Shown: positions 17,082 through 26,096 of the stretch, in pieces
How positions within the stretch are numbered: position 1 is the first letter of the stretch
Layout: each line of letters begins with the position of its first letter
Made by a program: the position numbers and the translations under genes
Notes under the pieces: model-generated
Seen by the model: the letters and a program-made list of their open reading frames with translations, nothing else
What the model was told of the DNA's origin: nothing
Databases searched by the model: none
Assembly (NCBI GenBank): GCA_902515765.1
Contig: CABXVZ010000003.1
Location: 1 to 64,000, forward strand
Source: an uncultured Alphaproteobacteria bacterium
Lineage (GTDB): Bacteria > Pseudomonadota > Alphaproteobacteria > HIMB59
DNA: 64,000 bases
Direction: 5' to 3'

Positions 17082-18215
17082 ATGATGATTAATATATCAA
17101 AAGTAGAAACATGGATAACAAAGTCTGAACTTAGTGATGATGGCTGGTCGCAAATAAAAAATTTTTTATTTGTAAAACTCACTACTACTGATGGCTATGA
17201 AGGATGGGGAGAAGCATTTACTTTACCTACTAGAGAAAAAGGTGTTGTTCAAATAATACATGATTTAATTACATCATTATCAAACATAGATGACCTAAAC
17301 CCTGAAATCTTTCATAAGGAGGTTAAAATAATCGCAGATGGTCACCGCGGTATAGATTTTTCTGCTGCTACTAGCGCATTAGAAATGAGCATATGGGACA
17401 TCAAAGGAAAACAAGAAAATAAACCCCTTTATAAAGTTTTATCAAATAATTCTAAAAAAGAGATACCAGTCTATGCAACGATATGGAGTGATAAGTATAA
17501 AAACAATGAAGAACTTTCTTCTAGAGCTATTGAATTACTAAATCAAGGTTATGGTGGGATTAAAATATATCCATTACAGAATAGAACTATTGAGGAAGCA
17601 AAAATATGTGTTTCTAAAATTAGAGATGAAATAGGACCAAAAACTCCTCTCATGCTAGATCTTGCTTGTCCAAAAGATCCAAATATTTCACTTAAATTTG
17701 CCCCTCTTATTAAGGAATTTAATCCTTATTGGTATGAAGAACCCTTTGAAGGTGAAGCTACAAGCATGCTTAAAAAAATAAAAAATGAAACAGGTTTAAA
17801 AATTGTAACAGGAGAAAGACAATTTGGATTATATCACTATATAGAAACGTTGATTGCAGAAGCTGTAGATATATTTAATCCAGATATTGCAGGTGTTGGA
17901 GGAATTATAGATTTTTTAAAAATTGCAGAATTATCTAATAAAAAAGGAGTAAAAGTTACACCTCATTGTTGGAATTCAATGTCTATAGCTGCGTCTGCTA
18001 TGCTTCATGTTTGTAAAAGTTCTCCTAATACAGAAATGGCAGAATTTTTTCCTGAATATATTCCTCATGCATTAAAATTTAGTAATACTAATTTTACCAT
18101 AAGCAATGGTATTATTGAGTTAGATGATAAACCAGGTCTTGGAATAGATATCAATATTGAAAGTCTAATGAATATCTCTTCAAACTACAAAGAGACATTA
18201 ATAAATAAAAATTAA
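17082..18215 (+). CDS. Mandelate racemase/muconate lactonizing enzyme family protein (enolase superfamily)
   Basis: 377 aa. N-terminal capping domain (residues 1-125, EGWGEAF) and C-terminal barrel. Metal ligands are Asp in LMLDLAC, Glu in WYEEPFEG and Glu in VTGERQFG; the general base pair is Asp in FNPDIAGVGG with His in VTPHCWNS. The usual KxK on strand 2 reads K-I-Y (GIKIYP), so the second lysine is missing. That points to a dehydratase or racemase relying on the His-Asp dyad, probably of an acid sugar or related carboxylate. Last gene of the plus operon; it converges with the next gene 7 bp away. Confidence 0.83.
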   Translation: MMINISKVETWITKSELSDDGWSQIKNFLFVKLTTTDGYEGWGEAFTLPTREKGVVQIIHDLITSLSNIDDLNPEIFHKEVKIIADGHRGIDFSAATSALEMSIWDIKGKQENKPLYKVLSNNSKKEIPVYATIWSDKYKNNEELSSRAIELLNQGYGGIKIYPLQNRTIEEAKICVSKIRDEIGPKTPLMLDLACPKDPNISLKFAPLIKEFNPYWYEEPFEGEATSMLKKIKNETGLKIVTGERQFGLYHYIETLIAEAVDIFNPDIAGVGGIIDFLKIAELSNKKGVKVTPHCWNSMSIAASAMLHVCKSSPNTEMAEFFPEYIPHALKFSNTNFTISNGIIELDDKPGLGIDINIESLMNISSNYKETLINKN

Positions 18216-18222
18216 TATTTTC

Positions 18223-19140
18223 TTACCCAAGATCAGATAAGGCCTTTATATGGTTTGGTCCAATACCACAACAACCACCAATTATTTGAGCACCGCTTTC
18301 AATCCACAGCTTAGCCTCTTGGTGGTAATTATCTGTTGAAATATCTTCTGTTGTGTTCCAGTGTGGTTTTTCAAAAAATCCATTATTTGGATAAGCACCA
18401 ATAATTCCTTTGTGATTTTTTCTTATCTCTTTAACTGCTTGATTTGTTATTTTAAAGTCAGTATGAGCAATAAGTATAGGACCATCATAAATGCTAATAA
18501 ATTTATTAAGAGCTATTTCAAAATCTTCATAAAAAAAGGCTTTTGAATGATTTATGCTCTCTTGATAGCCAAGCATTAATTTATTCTGTTCTCTGTCCAA
18601 AGCACATGAAATTGAAAGCCAAACTGGTAGGTTAGTTTTATTAGAGCATTCGAGTATTGTCTCGATTGTTCTAGAGGATGAAGTCATAGCTTCAAGAATA
18701 ATTAGATCCACACCAGCGTCAGATAAAATACCTATTTGCTGATCATAACCAGGTTTTAAATATTCTGATTCAATTCTATCCCAACTTCCGCACGTAGATA
18801 CAGACCCTGCTACTGCTATTTCATGATCAGATATATCAGCAACTTCTCTAGCAATCTTTACACTAGCATTATTCCAATCATCTACATAATCGCCATATCC
18901 ATACTCTTTCATAGAAATGGGAGTGCTTGCATAGGTATTGGTTGTTATGACATCTGCACCAGAGTTGACAAAATTTTGATGAACTTCATGAACTATTTCT
19001 GGACTATCTATTGAGCATCTTCCCGACCAAAGATCTTTATCAATAGAGGCACCAAGTTTTTCTAATTCAGCACCCATGCCCCCATCTAGTATGACTACTT
19101 CGTTAGAACTAAATTTATTCTCTATTTTGGAGTAAGACAT
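18223..19140 (-). CDS. Homocysteine S-methyltransferase family protein (second copy)
   Basis: 305-aa TIM barrel with LDGGMGAELEKLGA, NTYASTPISM, the Zn-ligand Cys in WLSISCAL and the C-terminal pair GGCCGIGPNHI. Same family as the 16087-17076 protein but clearly diverged and shorter. It is the last gene of the long minus operon that begins with the NMT1-type binding protein. The two paralogues end 1.1 kb apart at the tips of converging operons, so both pathways seem to release a methyl group. Donor unknown. Confidence 0.82.
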   Translation of the reverse strand: MSYSKIENKFSSNEVVILDGGMGAELEKLGASIDKDLWSGRCSIDSPEIVHEVHQNFVNSGADVITTNTYASTPISMKEYGYGDYVDDWNNASVKIAREVADISDHEIAVAGSVSTCGSWDRIESEYLKPGYDQQIGILSDAGVDLIILEAMTSSSRTIETILECSNKTNLPVWLSISCALDREQNKLMLGYQESINHSKAFFYEDFEIALNKFISIYDGPILIAHTDFKITNQAVKEIRKNHKGIIGAYPNNGFFEKPHWNTTEDISTDNYHQEAKLWIESGAQIIGGCCGIGPNHIKALSDLG

Positions 19141-19170
19141 AATAGTTAAATTTTATTTTTGTTAGTGAAA

Positions 19171-19557
19171 TTAATTTTTATTTTTAAAGAAAGTGTATCC
19201 ACAAATTTTATTACCATCTAAATCTCTTAAATATGAATAATATTCGCCCTCATATCTCTCTCCTGGAGCTCCCTCGTCTTGAGCGCCCAAACTTAATGCT
19301 GACGAGTGAAAAGAGTCTACTTTTTCTTTTGAGTCGATATAAAATGAAATTTGAGTTCCATTACCTATGGTTGCTTTTTCATTATTGAACGGAGTGGTCA
19401 CATAAAATTCTATAGCTTCTAAATTATTGTTTGGGGCATAGGATGCATAGGTATCAGTTTTTCCTACCCTCTTTAAGTCAATTACATCTAAAATAGAGTC
19501 ATAAAAATTAATTGCTTTATCCAAATCGTTAGTACCCACCATTACAAAACCAATCAT
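19171..19557 (-). CDS. VOC/glyoxalase-family protein
   Basis: 128 aa with two beta-alpha-beta-beta-beta modules: FVMVGTNDLDKAINFYDSILDV at the N-terminus and SFYIDSKEKVDSFHSSALSLGA in the middle, then YLRDLDGNKICGYTF, where the acidic pre-Gly strand end is the usual metal region. Members include glyoxalase I, dioxygenases and resistance proteins; this one cannot be assigned a reaction. It abuts the ALDH gene directly (no gap), inside a dioxygenase/ALDH operon, so it may process a reactive carbonyl intermediate. Confidence 0.75.
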   Translation of the reverse strand: MIGFVMVGTNDLDKAINFYDSILDVIDLKRVGKTDTYASYAPNNNLEAIEFYVTTPFNNEKATIGNGTQISFYIDSKEKVDSFHSSALSLGAQDEGAPGERYEGEYYSYLRDLDGNKICGYTFFKNKN

Positions 19558-20988
19558 CTATTTCCACCCACTAATAGTTTTAACTTCAAGATATTCATGT
19601 AAGCCCCAAGTACCACCTTCTCTTCCATTACCCGATTGATTATAACCTCCAAATGGAGTACCTGAGTCAGGAGCATTACCATTAATTTGAACTACCCCTG
19701 CCCTTAATTGCTTAGATACTCTGCGAGCTCTTTCTTTATCTTCAGTTTGTAGAAAGTTTCCAAGACCGTAGGGAGTGTCATTAGTAATCGCTATTGCTTC
19801 TTCCTCAGTTTCAAAAGGTATAATAGATAAAACTGGTCCAAAGATTTCTTCTTTTGCTATCCTCATTTTATTTTCAACATTAGTAAATACAGTAGGTTTC
19901 ACATAATAACCCCTATCAAAATTTGAAGGTCTGCCGGCACCACCAGCAACTAATGTTGCTCCTTCATCAATGCCACTTTGAATTAAAGATTGTATTTTTT
20001 CAAATTGAGTTTTGTTTATTACTGGGCCTATGTGATCACCCGATTTAGAGGGTAAATCCACACCTATTTTATTTGCTTCATCAGCTGCTTCTTGGACGGC
20101 CCTCTCATAAATTGATTTTTCAACTAACATACGAGTGGGAGCATCACAGGATTGACCTGAGTTGCTCATTATGTTCCTTACACCATCTCTTACTGCTTCG
20201 GGATAAGCATCTGAAAATACTATATTTCCTCCCTTACCACCAAGCTCTAAACAAACTCTTTTAATAGTGTCAGCCGCATTTTTAGAGATTAATTTCCCAG
20301 CTCTAGTTGATCCTGTAAATGAAACCATATCTATGTCGGGGTGACTCGAAATTTGAGTTCCCACACCTGCCCCATCGCCGTTAACTAAATTAAAAACACC
20401 AGGAGGAAATCCCGCATCATGAATCATTTCGGCAAATAACATAGCCGATAATGGAGCCATTTCAGATGGTTTTAAAATCATTGTACAACCCGTGACAAAA
20501 GCTGGTATTACTTTTAGAGCTATTTGATTAATTGGCCAATTCCATGGAGTAATTAAGCCACAAACACCAATTGGCTCATAAACGATATGATTGTTAGATC
20601 CATCTTCAAATTTTGACTCAAACTCAAATTCCTTGAGTCTTTTAATGAAATCTTCTATATGCGACTGTCCTGAAGCCATTTGAGCAGATGAAGCCCAATC
20701 CATAGGTGCGCCTAACTCAATAGATATGGCTTTAGTCATTTCATCTGAACGTGAAATATAAATTTTTAGTAATTTCTCAAGAAGTGTTAATCTTTCTTCT
20801 TTAGAAGAATTCTTCCAAGTATTAAATGAATTTTTAGCAGCTGAAACAGCTTTATTTGTATCTTCTGTACCACCTAAAGAGATTGTTACGTATGGTTCCT
20901 CGTTAGAAGGATCTATAACTTTATGATCATTTGGTTTTTGTGGCTCTACCCATTCACCATTTATGTAAAATTTTTTTTTATCAATCAT
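19558..20988 (-). CDS. Aldehyde dehydrogenase family protein
   Basis: 476 aa, full length. Motifs in order: ITPWNWPINQIALKVIPAFVTGC with the catalytic Asn, FTGSTRAGK (NAD), LELGGKGGNIVFSD with the general-base Glu, SGQSCDAPTRM with the nucleophile Cys, EEIFGPVL and the C-terminal PFGGYNQSGNGREGG. NAD(P)-dependent oxidation of an aldehyde to an acid. It follows a TauD-type dioxygenase, which often produces an aldehyde when it cleaves a C-S, C-N or C-O bond, so the two enzymes may act in sequence. The specific substrate is unknown. Confidence 0.88.
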   Translation of the reverse strand: MIDKKKFYINGEWVEPQKPNDHKVIDPSNEEPYVTISLGGTEDTNKAVSAAKNSFNTWKNSSKEERLTLLEKLLKIYISRSDEMTKAISIELGAPMDWASSAQMASGQSHIEDFIKRLKEFEFESKFEDGSNNHIVYEPIGVCGLITPWNWPINQIALKVIPAFVTGCTMILKPSEMAPLSAMLFAEMIHDAGFPPGVFNLVNGDGAGVGTQISSHPDIDMVSFTGSTRAGKLISKNAADTIKRVCLELGGKGGNIVFSDAYPEAVRDGVRNIMSNSGQSCDAPTRMLVEKSIYERAVQEAADEANKIGVDLPSKSGDHIGPVINKTQFEKIQSLIQSGIDEGATLVAGGAGRPSNFDRGYYVKPTVFTNVENKMRIAKEEIFGPVLSIIPFETEEEAIAITNDTPYGLGNFLQTEDKERARRVSKQLRAGVVQINGNAPDSGTPFGGYNQSGNGREGGTWGLHEYLEVKTISGWK

Positions 20989-21038
20989 AAAAATAATTTT
21001 ATCATATAAAATTAGAAGTTAGAAATATTAAAAGGTAT

Positions 21039-21884
21039 TTAAGAAATATCTCTTTTATCATTTAAAACAGTAATTCTATTCATTACTCTTCGATGAGGCA
21101 TGTAATCTCCAATCGCATAATGCATCGTACACCTATTATCCCAAAGAGCTAGAGTGTGAGGTGTCCACTTAAATCTTACTTGATACTGAGGCTTAGTCAT
21201 AAAACTAAAAAGATAGGATAATAAATTATTAGAGTCAGTCATATCCATACCAATAATATGGCGTGTAAAACTTGGATTAATATATAGAAACTTTTTATTT
21301 AAAATTGGGTGTACTTTTACAACAGGGTGAACCGCATTACCAAATTTTTCAAAACCAGCATTTAATTTTTTAGAATATTCTTCATTATCTTCGCTGCTAA
21401 AATTATTTCTAAAAGCTCCCATATCATGAATTGCTCTCTTTGACTCTAGCTCTATTTTAATATTTTTAGGTAATGCATCATAAATCGCAATTAAAGAACA
21501 CCATAAAGTGTCGCCACCAGAAGGGGGTATTTCTTTACTATATAGAATAGAAGTAAAAGGAGGCTCTGTTTTAAAAGTCACATCAGTATGCCATTCATCT
21601 GTATCAGGTGGGTTAGTTGGATCATTTTCTAGTAAAGTAATTTCAGGAAAATTTTCTACATGTGGATAGATTGGATGAGGGGGCTCAATATCTCCAAAAC
21701 TTTTAGCAAAGGCAATATGGTCCTCTGGTTTTAAATTCTGATTGCGAAAAAAAATAACCTTATGATCTATTAAGTTTTTATAAATATTATCTAAGTCCTG
21801 TGAGTTAAGATTGTTAGATAGATCTATACCTGATATTTCAGCGCCTATAGTTGGGGTTAGGCTATTAATTTCATAATTGGTCAT
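21039..21884 (-). CDS. TauD/TfdA-family Fe(II)/2-oxoglutarate-dependent dioxygenase
   Basis: 281 aa. The facial triad is visible: H99 and D101 in EWHTDVTF and the distal His in TMHYAIGDYMPHRRVMNR, with the 2OG-binding Arg in that last element and a Thr/His-rich LALWDNRCTMHY strand. The N-terminus LTPTIGAEISGIDLS is typical for TauD. The family hydroxylates next to sulfonate, ether, amine or other groups so that the product breaks down to an aldehyde. With a TauABC/NMT1-type transporter upstream and an ALDH downstream, oxidative cleavage of an imported organic compound is likely; taurine is one candidate but not proven. Confidence 0.85.
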   Translation of the reverse strand: MTNYEINSLTPTIGAEISGIDLSNNLNSQDLDNIYKNLIDHKVIFFRNQNLKPEDHIAFAKSFGDIEPPHPIYPHVENFPEITLLENDPTNPPDTDEWHTDVTFKTEPPFTSILYSKEIPPSGGDTLWCSLIAIYDALPKNIKIELESKRAIHDMGAFRNNFSSEDNEEYSKKLNAGFEKFGNAVHPVVKVHPILNKKFLYINPSFTRHIIGMDMTDSNNLLSYLFSFMTKPQYQVRFKWTPHTLALWDNRCTMHYAIGDYMPHRRVMNRITVLNDKRDIS

Positions 21885-21929
21885 TTTAACTATCCCTTAA
21901 AACAGTAAGATAAAATTAAATTGTATTAT

Positions 21930-22616
21930 TTAAATTACAACTATTTCAAGTGTCTCTAAGTTATCAATGGTTCCAATTAGTTTATCTCCTTTAACTATAG
22001 GTCCCACTCCAGCTGGTGTACCTGTCATAATTAAATCACCTGCGCTGATATCATAATATTTAGATAAATGAGCTATCTGTTCTGGGATTTTCCAGATCAT
22101 CATATTCAAATCACCATCTTGGCGTGTTTCACCATTGACAGATAGTTTGATACTTCCTTTTTCCATATTACCAACTTCAATAATTGGTGTAATTTTTCCC
22201 ATTGGAGCAGATCTTTCAAATGCTTTTCCTATTTCCCACGGTCGACCCATCTTCTTACAAACACCTTGTAAGTCTCTTCTTGTCATATCAAATCCTATTC
22301 CAAAACCATATATATGATCGTATGCATTTTCTTCAGTAATATTTGAACCACCACTTTTAAGAGCTACTATTAATTCTAATTCATAATGAACATCACTAGA
22401 CTCGGGTGGATAGGGAAATTCACCAGAGGTATCGATATTATCTGTATTCTTTTGGAAGAAAAAAGGAGGTTCCTTATCAGGATCAAAACCCATTTCTATA
22501 GTGTGTGCTGCATAATTTCTACCTATGCAATAAACTCTCCTCACAGGAAATTCTTGATCACTACCCTGAATCGGTATTGTTATCTGTTTAGGCGCAGGTA
22601 TTACTAAATTAGACAT
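21930..22616 (-). CDS. Fumarylacetoacetate hydrolase (FAH) family protein
   Basis: 228 aa. VYCIGRNYAAHTIEMGFDPDKEPPFFFQKNTDNID matches the fumarylpyruvate-hydrolase/acylpyruvase subgroup; metal-binding acids appear in VHYELELIVAL and GFGIGFDMTRRDLQ, followed by DLIMTGTPAGVGP. Cleaves C-C bonds in acylpyruvates or decarboxylates oxaloacetate-like acids. An AAGGAGAAG ribosome-binding site precedes the ATG. It lies between the ABC permease and the dioxygenase in the minus operon, consistent with late steps in degrading a ring-derived or diketo acid. Confidence 0.84.
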   Translation of the reverse strand: MSNLVIPAPKQITIPIQGSDQEFPVRRVYCIGRNYAAHTIEMGFDPDKEPPFFFQKNTDNIDTSGEFPYPPESSDVHYELELIVALKSGGSNITEENAYDHIYGFGIGFDMTRRDLQGVCKKMGRPWEIGKAFERSAPMGKITPIIEVGNMEKGSIKLSVNGETRQDGDLNMMIWKIPEQIAHLSKYYDISAGDLIMTGTPAGVGPIVKGDKLIGTIDNLETLEIVVI

Positions 22617-22638
22617 TTTTTACTTCTCCTTATTTTAA

Positions 22639-23394
22639 TTAATTACGTTTTGATGCATAGTAATCAACTTTTCTTGCCAGCATTCCTAAAAGCTCTGACA
22701 AAGTGAATGCTAATGCAAACAAAACAATGATAACGGCCCAAAAGTGAGTCATTAAAAACCTAGATGAATAAAGCTCAAATAGAGCGCCAAATCCTACTAT
22801 AGATATTAAAAGCTGAGCAATAATAACTCCTTTGACAGCTCTAATAAATCCAATGCGAACTCCACCTAATATCTCTGGTAAAGCAGCCCAAAAATAAATC
22901 TTAATAAATGCATCTATAGGAGATGCACCAAAAGAATTAGCCATATCAACTAATGAGCGGTTAATTTGCATTACACCTGCTCTTGAGTTTAAAATTATAA
23001 TCCAGATAGCAAATAGTGTAGTTGTAATAATAATAGATTTAAGTCCAAAACCAAAAAGAACCATTAAAACTGGAACTAAAGCAGTCAAAGGTGCACTCAT
23101 AAAAGTATTAACCCAAGGAAGAAGAAGTTCATCTAATAATTTATTTTTTCCCATTAGGATACCAGTAGGAATTCCAATTATTACAGCAAAAAAAACACCA
23201 GCTAAAAATGAGTAACCTGTCTCGTACAGGGCTCTTATAAAAGCTTTAGAATTATAAATTTCTCCCAGTGTACTAAATATTGCAGTTAATGGTGGAAGAA
23301 AAAAAGAAACTTCCATTTGACCTAAAATTTCCCATAACAATCCCCATAGAATTAAAGAGGACATGCCAGGCAGTCTATAACCAAACAAATACAT
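22639..23394 (-). CDS. ABC transporter permease (nitrate/taurine/thiamine-precursor type), second permease
   Basis: 251 aa with about six helices and a BPD_transp_1 domain; the EAA loop reads MANSFGASPIDAFIKIYFWAALPEILGG. Homologous in layout to the permease at 24199-24957, so the importer probably uses a heterodimeric channel. It lies 9 bp after the ATPase gene and just before the FAH gene in the same operon. The family includes SsuC, TauC and HMP-precursor permeases; the ligand cannot be set from this subunit. Confidence 0.84.
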   Translation of the reverse strand: MYLFGYRLPGMSSLILWGLLWEILGQMEVSFFLPPLTAIFSTLGEIYNSKAFIRALYETGYSFLAGVFFAVIIGIPTGILMGKNKLLDELLLPWVNTFMSAPLTALVPVLMVLFGFGLKSIIITTTLFAIWIIILNSRAGVMQINRSLVDMANSFGASPIDAFIKIYFWAALPEILGGVRIGFIRAVKGVIIAQLLISIVGFGALFELYSSRFLMTHFWAVIIVLFALAFTLSELLGMLARKVDYYASKRN

Positions 23395-23403
23395 TATAAA
23401 ATT

Positions 23404-24174
23404 TTACTCAACATATGATCTCAATGATTTCCAAATTCTCTCTACTGTATCTAAATATTCACTATCTTTTCTAATACTATTAATATCTTTATTTTTAAAA
23501 CTGCTTGGCTTTATAATTTCTGACACCCTACTAGGACGAGGTAATAATAATGCTACTTGGTCAGATACGTAAACAGCTTCCTCAATAGAATGTGTAACAA
23601 ATATAAATGTTTTATTTTCATTTTTGACAAGATTAAGTAAATCTTCTTGGAATTTTCTTCTTGTTTGCTCATCGACTGCAGAAAAAGGTTCATCCATTAA
23701 AAGCACTGGTGAGTCAACACTTAATGCTCTTGCTAAACCTACCCTTTGTCTCATACCACCAGATAATTCATGGGGATAACTATGTTCAAAACCAGTAAGA
23801 CCTACATCTTTTATATATTTAATAGCAATACTTTCTCTTTCAGATTTGTTTACACCCCTAAGCTCTAATCCAAAAGCTACATTTCTGATTACACTAGCCC
23901 ATGGCATTAATGCAAAATCCTGAAAAACGAATGCTCTATCCGGTCCAGGTTTGTTTACTTGTTGTCCATTAACTAATACCTCTCCTTGAGTAGCGGGAAG
24001 AAGACCAGCTATTATTTTTAAAAGAGTTGTTTTACCACAACCAGATGGGCCTAACAAAGAAGTTAGTTGGCCTTTTGGAAACTCTAATGATAAGTCTCTT
24101 AGGGCTTCTACATCACCATAGTTTTTGTAAACATTTTTAACTGTTACAGCGTTTTCAACTTGATCATTAGACAT
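23404..24174 (-). CDS. ABC transporter ATP-binding protein (TauB/SsuB type)
   Basis: 256 aa. Walker A GPSGCGKTT, Q-loop FQDFALMPW, signature LSGGMRQRVGLARAL, Walker B VLLMDEPFSAVD and the switch His in FVTHSIEEAVYVSD; the C-terminal LLLPRPSRVSEII is typical of the nitrate/taurine/aliphatic-sulfonate subfamily. It sits between two permease genes. An AAGGAG site precedes the start. It powers uptake of the compound bound by the receptor at 25015-25974. Confidence 0.88.
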   Translation of the reverse strand: MSNDQVENAVTVKNVYKNYGDVEALRDLSLEFPKGQLTSLLGPSGCGKTTLLKIIAGLLPATQGEVLVNGQQVNKPGPDRAFVFQDFALMPWASVIRNVAFGLELRGVNKSERESIAIKYIKDVGLTGFEHSYPHELSGGMRQRVGLARALSVDSPVLLMDEPFSAVDEQTRRKFQEDLLNLVKNENKTFIFVTHSIEEAVYVSDQVALLLPRPSRVSEIIKPSSFKNKDINSIRKDSEYLDTVERIWKSLRSYVE

Positions 24175-24198
24175 AAACTTTATTCTCCTTTTTGTTAA

Positions 24199-24957
24199 TC
24201 AAGATATATAACCTTGATTATTCCCTTTAAATAAAACATCTTCAATTTTCTCTAAAATATTTAAAAATATAACTGCTAAAAGAATTATAGAAAATATAGC
24301 AGCATACATACTTGGGTAATCCGCTGTCATTCGACTGTAGGATATTATATCTCCTACACCAGTTGGTGTAATTTTTAATTCAGCTAAAATAGCGCCAATA
24401 AAACCAGCGGAAACTCCTAACCTTAATCCAGCAAAAATTACCGGAGAAGCTGATGGAATAATAATTTTTAAAATAACATCCTTTCTACTTCCAAGAAAAG
24501 AACGAGCCATTTCTTTGACAGAGGAAGGTGTATTTTTAACAGCTACACTTGTATTAAGAACAATTACAGGCATTGCCATGATACAAACAACAAACACTTT
24601 TGAAGTGAGACCAATACCATAAGCCATTATTAGAAGTGGTATTAGTGCTGCTAGTGGTGCCGCCTGCATAATTATAAATATAGGTGAGATTAACCAATCA
24701 AATTTCTCACTTAAGCCTACCCATACTCCAATACCTATTCCAATAAAAGCTGATATGAGAACGCCTACAACCAATGGTCTTAATGTATCTGCGTAGGCTT
24801 TAAAAATTAAGCCACTTATAGTCATGTCTATTAATGCTTTCATAGACTCTAGGAAAGTTGGTAGTGCATAATTTACTCCTGTTCTACCAGCAAATTCCCA
24901 GGCACCAAATATTAGAGCTCCTGATAAAATTTTAAGAAAAAAAGATCTAGATAGCAT
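24199..24957 (-). CDS. ABC transporter permease (nitrate/taurine/thiamine-precursor type), first permease
   Basis: 252 aa, about six helices, with the EAA loop MARSFLGSRKDVILKIIIPSASPVIFAG followed by GVGDIISYSRM. It follows the binding-protein gene after a gap that holds a strong hairpin. It presumably dimerises with the permease at 22639-23394. Confidence 0.84.
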   Translation of the reverse strand: MLSRSFFLKILSGALIFGAWEFAGRTGVNYALPTFLESMKALIDMTISGLIFKAYADTLRPLVVGVLISAFIGIGIGVWVGLSEKFDWLISPIFIIMQAAPLAALIPLLIMAYGIGLTSKVFVVCIMAMPVIVLNTSVAVKNTPSSVKEMARSFLGSRKDVILKIIIPSASPVIFAGLRLGVSAGFIGAILAELKITPTGVGDIISYSRMTADYPSMYAAIFSIILLAVIFLNILEKIEDVLFKGNNQGYIS

Positions 24958-24968
24958 TTTTATAAATA

Positions 24969-24995
24969 AGTTAGCTGCAAATTTTGCAGCTAACT
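24969..24995 (-). terminator. Intercistronic stem-loop after the binding-protein gene
   Basis: A perfect 12-bp inverted repeat (AGTTAGCTGCAA / TTGCAGCTAACT) with a 3-nt loop lies between the binding-protein stop and the first permease start. Without a long U-tract it is best read as a partial terminator or 3'-stabilising hairpin, keeping receptor mRNA in excess over the membrane subunits. Confidence 0.65.
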
Positions 24996-25014
24996 CTTAA
25001 ATACATATTTTTTA

Positions 25015-25974
25015 TTAATTAGCGTCTTGAAGTGGCTTAAGATACCAGAAATCATTAATATCTAGGTCACCAAAGTCACCAGTTAGTTGACCAGCTTTGT
25101 GATACCATTCCATGTCAGCATTAGCCGCAACTGCGCCACCACCATTTACATCGTAGAGCCCGCCAGCGACTGCATCAGCATAAAAACCATCTAACTCACC
25201 TAAAACTTCTTCAGGTAATTCACCAATAGGTCCATCTGGATTAGTTTCTCTTCTAATAATAGTTGGGTCACTAGCCATATCTCTATAAACGCTCAAAAGA
25301 GCTTTCACGAAAATATCTACATCTGCAGAATTTGACTTTATCCAATCTAAATTTGCAAATAGAGCTTCATCACTAGCATCTACATCAAACATTGGTAGAG
25401 CGTGAAACTGATCTCCATGTGAAGCTGTAATTTTATTTTTGTTAGATAAGTCAATAATAGTTGCTTTTGCCTGATTAGCTAGCAAAGCAGCAACTCTATT
25501 TGAAGAACCAGAAATATATGATCTATCACCAAATTTTATTCCAAGCTTATCTTCAATAACATTAGCTATAGAGTCAGTACCGCCACCACGTGAGTGAAGG
25601 AGAATTGGCTCTCCATTAAGGTCTTCTAACTTATTGTAGTCATAAGTAGTTACAGGAAAAAACTTCAACTTAGATAATTGAAATATAATTCTAATTGGAG
25701 CTTTAGATTTTTGCATGGCAGAATAAGGTGTTCCAAAACCAATATCCATTTGGCCACTTAAAATTGACTGAATAGCTAATTCTTCATCTGCAAAAGCTGT
25801 CCATTCATAATCTAATCCATTAGCCTTTGCGCGATCAAGAGCAACAAAAAATGCTGCTAATTCATCTGATGGTGTTTCAGCTAAAGCTATACGAATTTTA
25901 TCAGCAAATGAATTAGTCGAAGCAAATACTGAAAGAAAAATTATAGCAATTATTTTTGAAAATAGTGTTTTCAT
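25015..25974 (-). CDS. ABC transporter substrate-binding protein (NMT1/SsuA/TauA-like)
   Basis: 319 aa. Signal peptide residues 1-24 (MKTLFSKIIAIIFLSVFASTNSFA-DK), then a type II periplasmic-binding fold: IRIALAETPSDELAAFFVALDRAKANGL, ADEELAIQSILSGQMDIGFGTPYSAMQ, and LHSRGGGTDSIANVIEDKLG, the usual ligand-hinge segment. The start is supported by AAAAGGAGGATTTT before the ATG. First gene of a nine-gene minus operon (receptor, permease, ATPase, permease, FAH, dioxygenase, ALDH, VOC, homocysteine methyltransferase). The ligand is unknown; sulfonates, aromatic acids and pyrimidine precursors are all used by relatives. Confidence 0.83.
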   Translation of the reverse strand: MKTLFSKIIAIIFLSVFASTNSFADKIRIALAETPSDELAAFFVALDRAKANGLDYEWTAFADEELAIQSILSGQMDIGFGTPYSAMQKSKAPIRIIFQLSKLKFFPVTTYDYNKLEDLNGEPILLHSRGGGTDSIANVIEDKLGIKFGDRSYISGSSNRVAALLANQAKATIIDLSNKNKITASHGDQFHALPMFDVDASDEALFANLDWIKSNSADVDIFVKALLSVYRDMASDPTIIRRETNPDGPIGELPEEVLGELDGFYADAVAGGLYDVNGGGAVAANADMEWYHKAGQLTGDFGDLDINDFWYLKPLQDAN

Positions 25975-26096
25975 AAAATCCTCCTTTTTATGATAATTTA
26001 TATAAATTTATATTATTATTGATTGTTATAAAATCGTTTAATTATAATTAAAGATATGTATTAAATGCATCGAGATAGTAATAAAAAAATAGCAAA

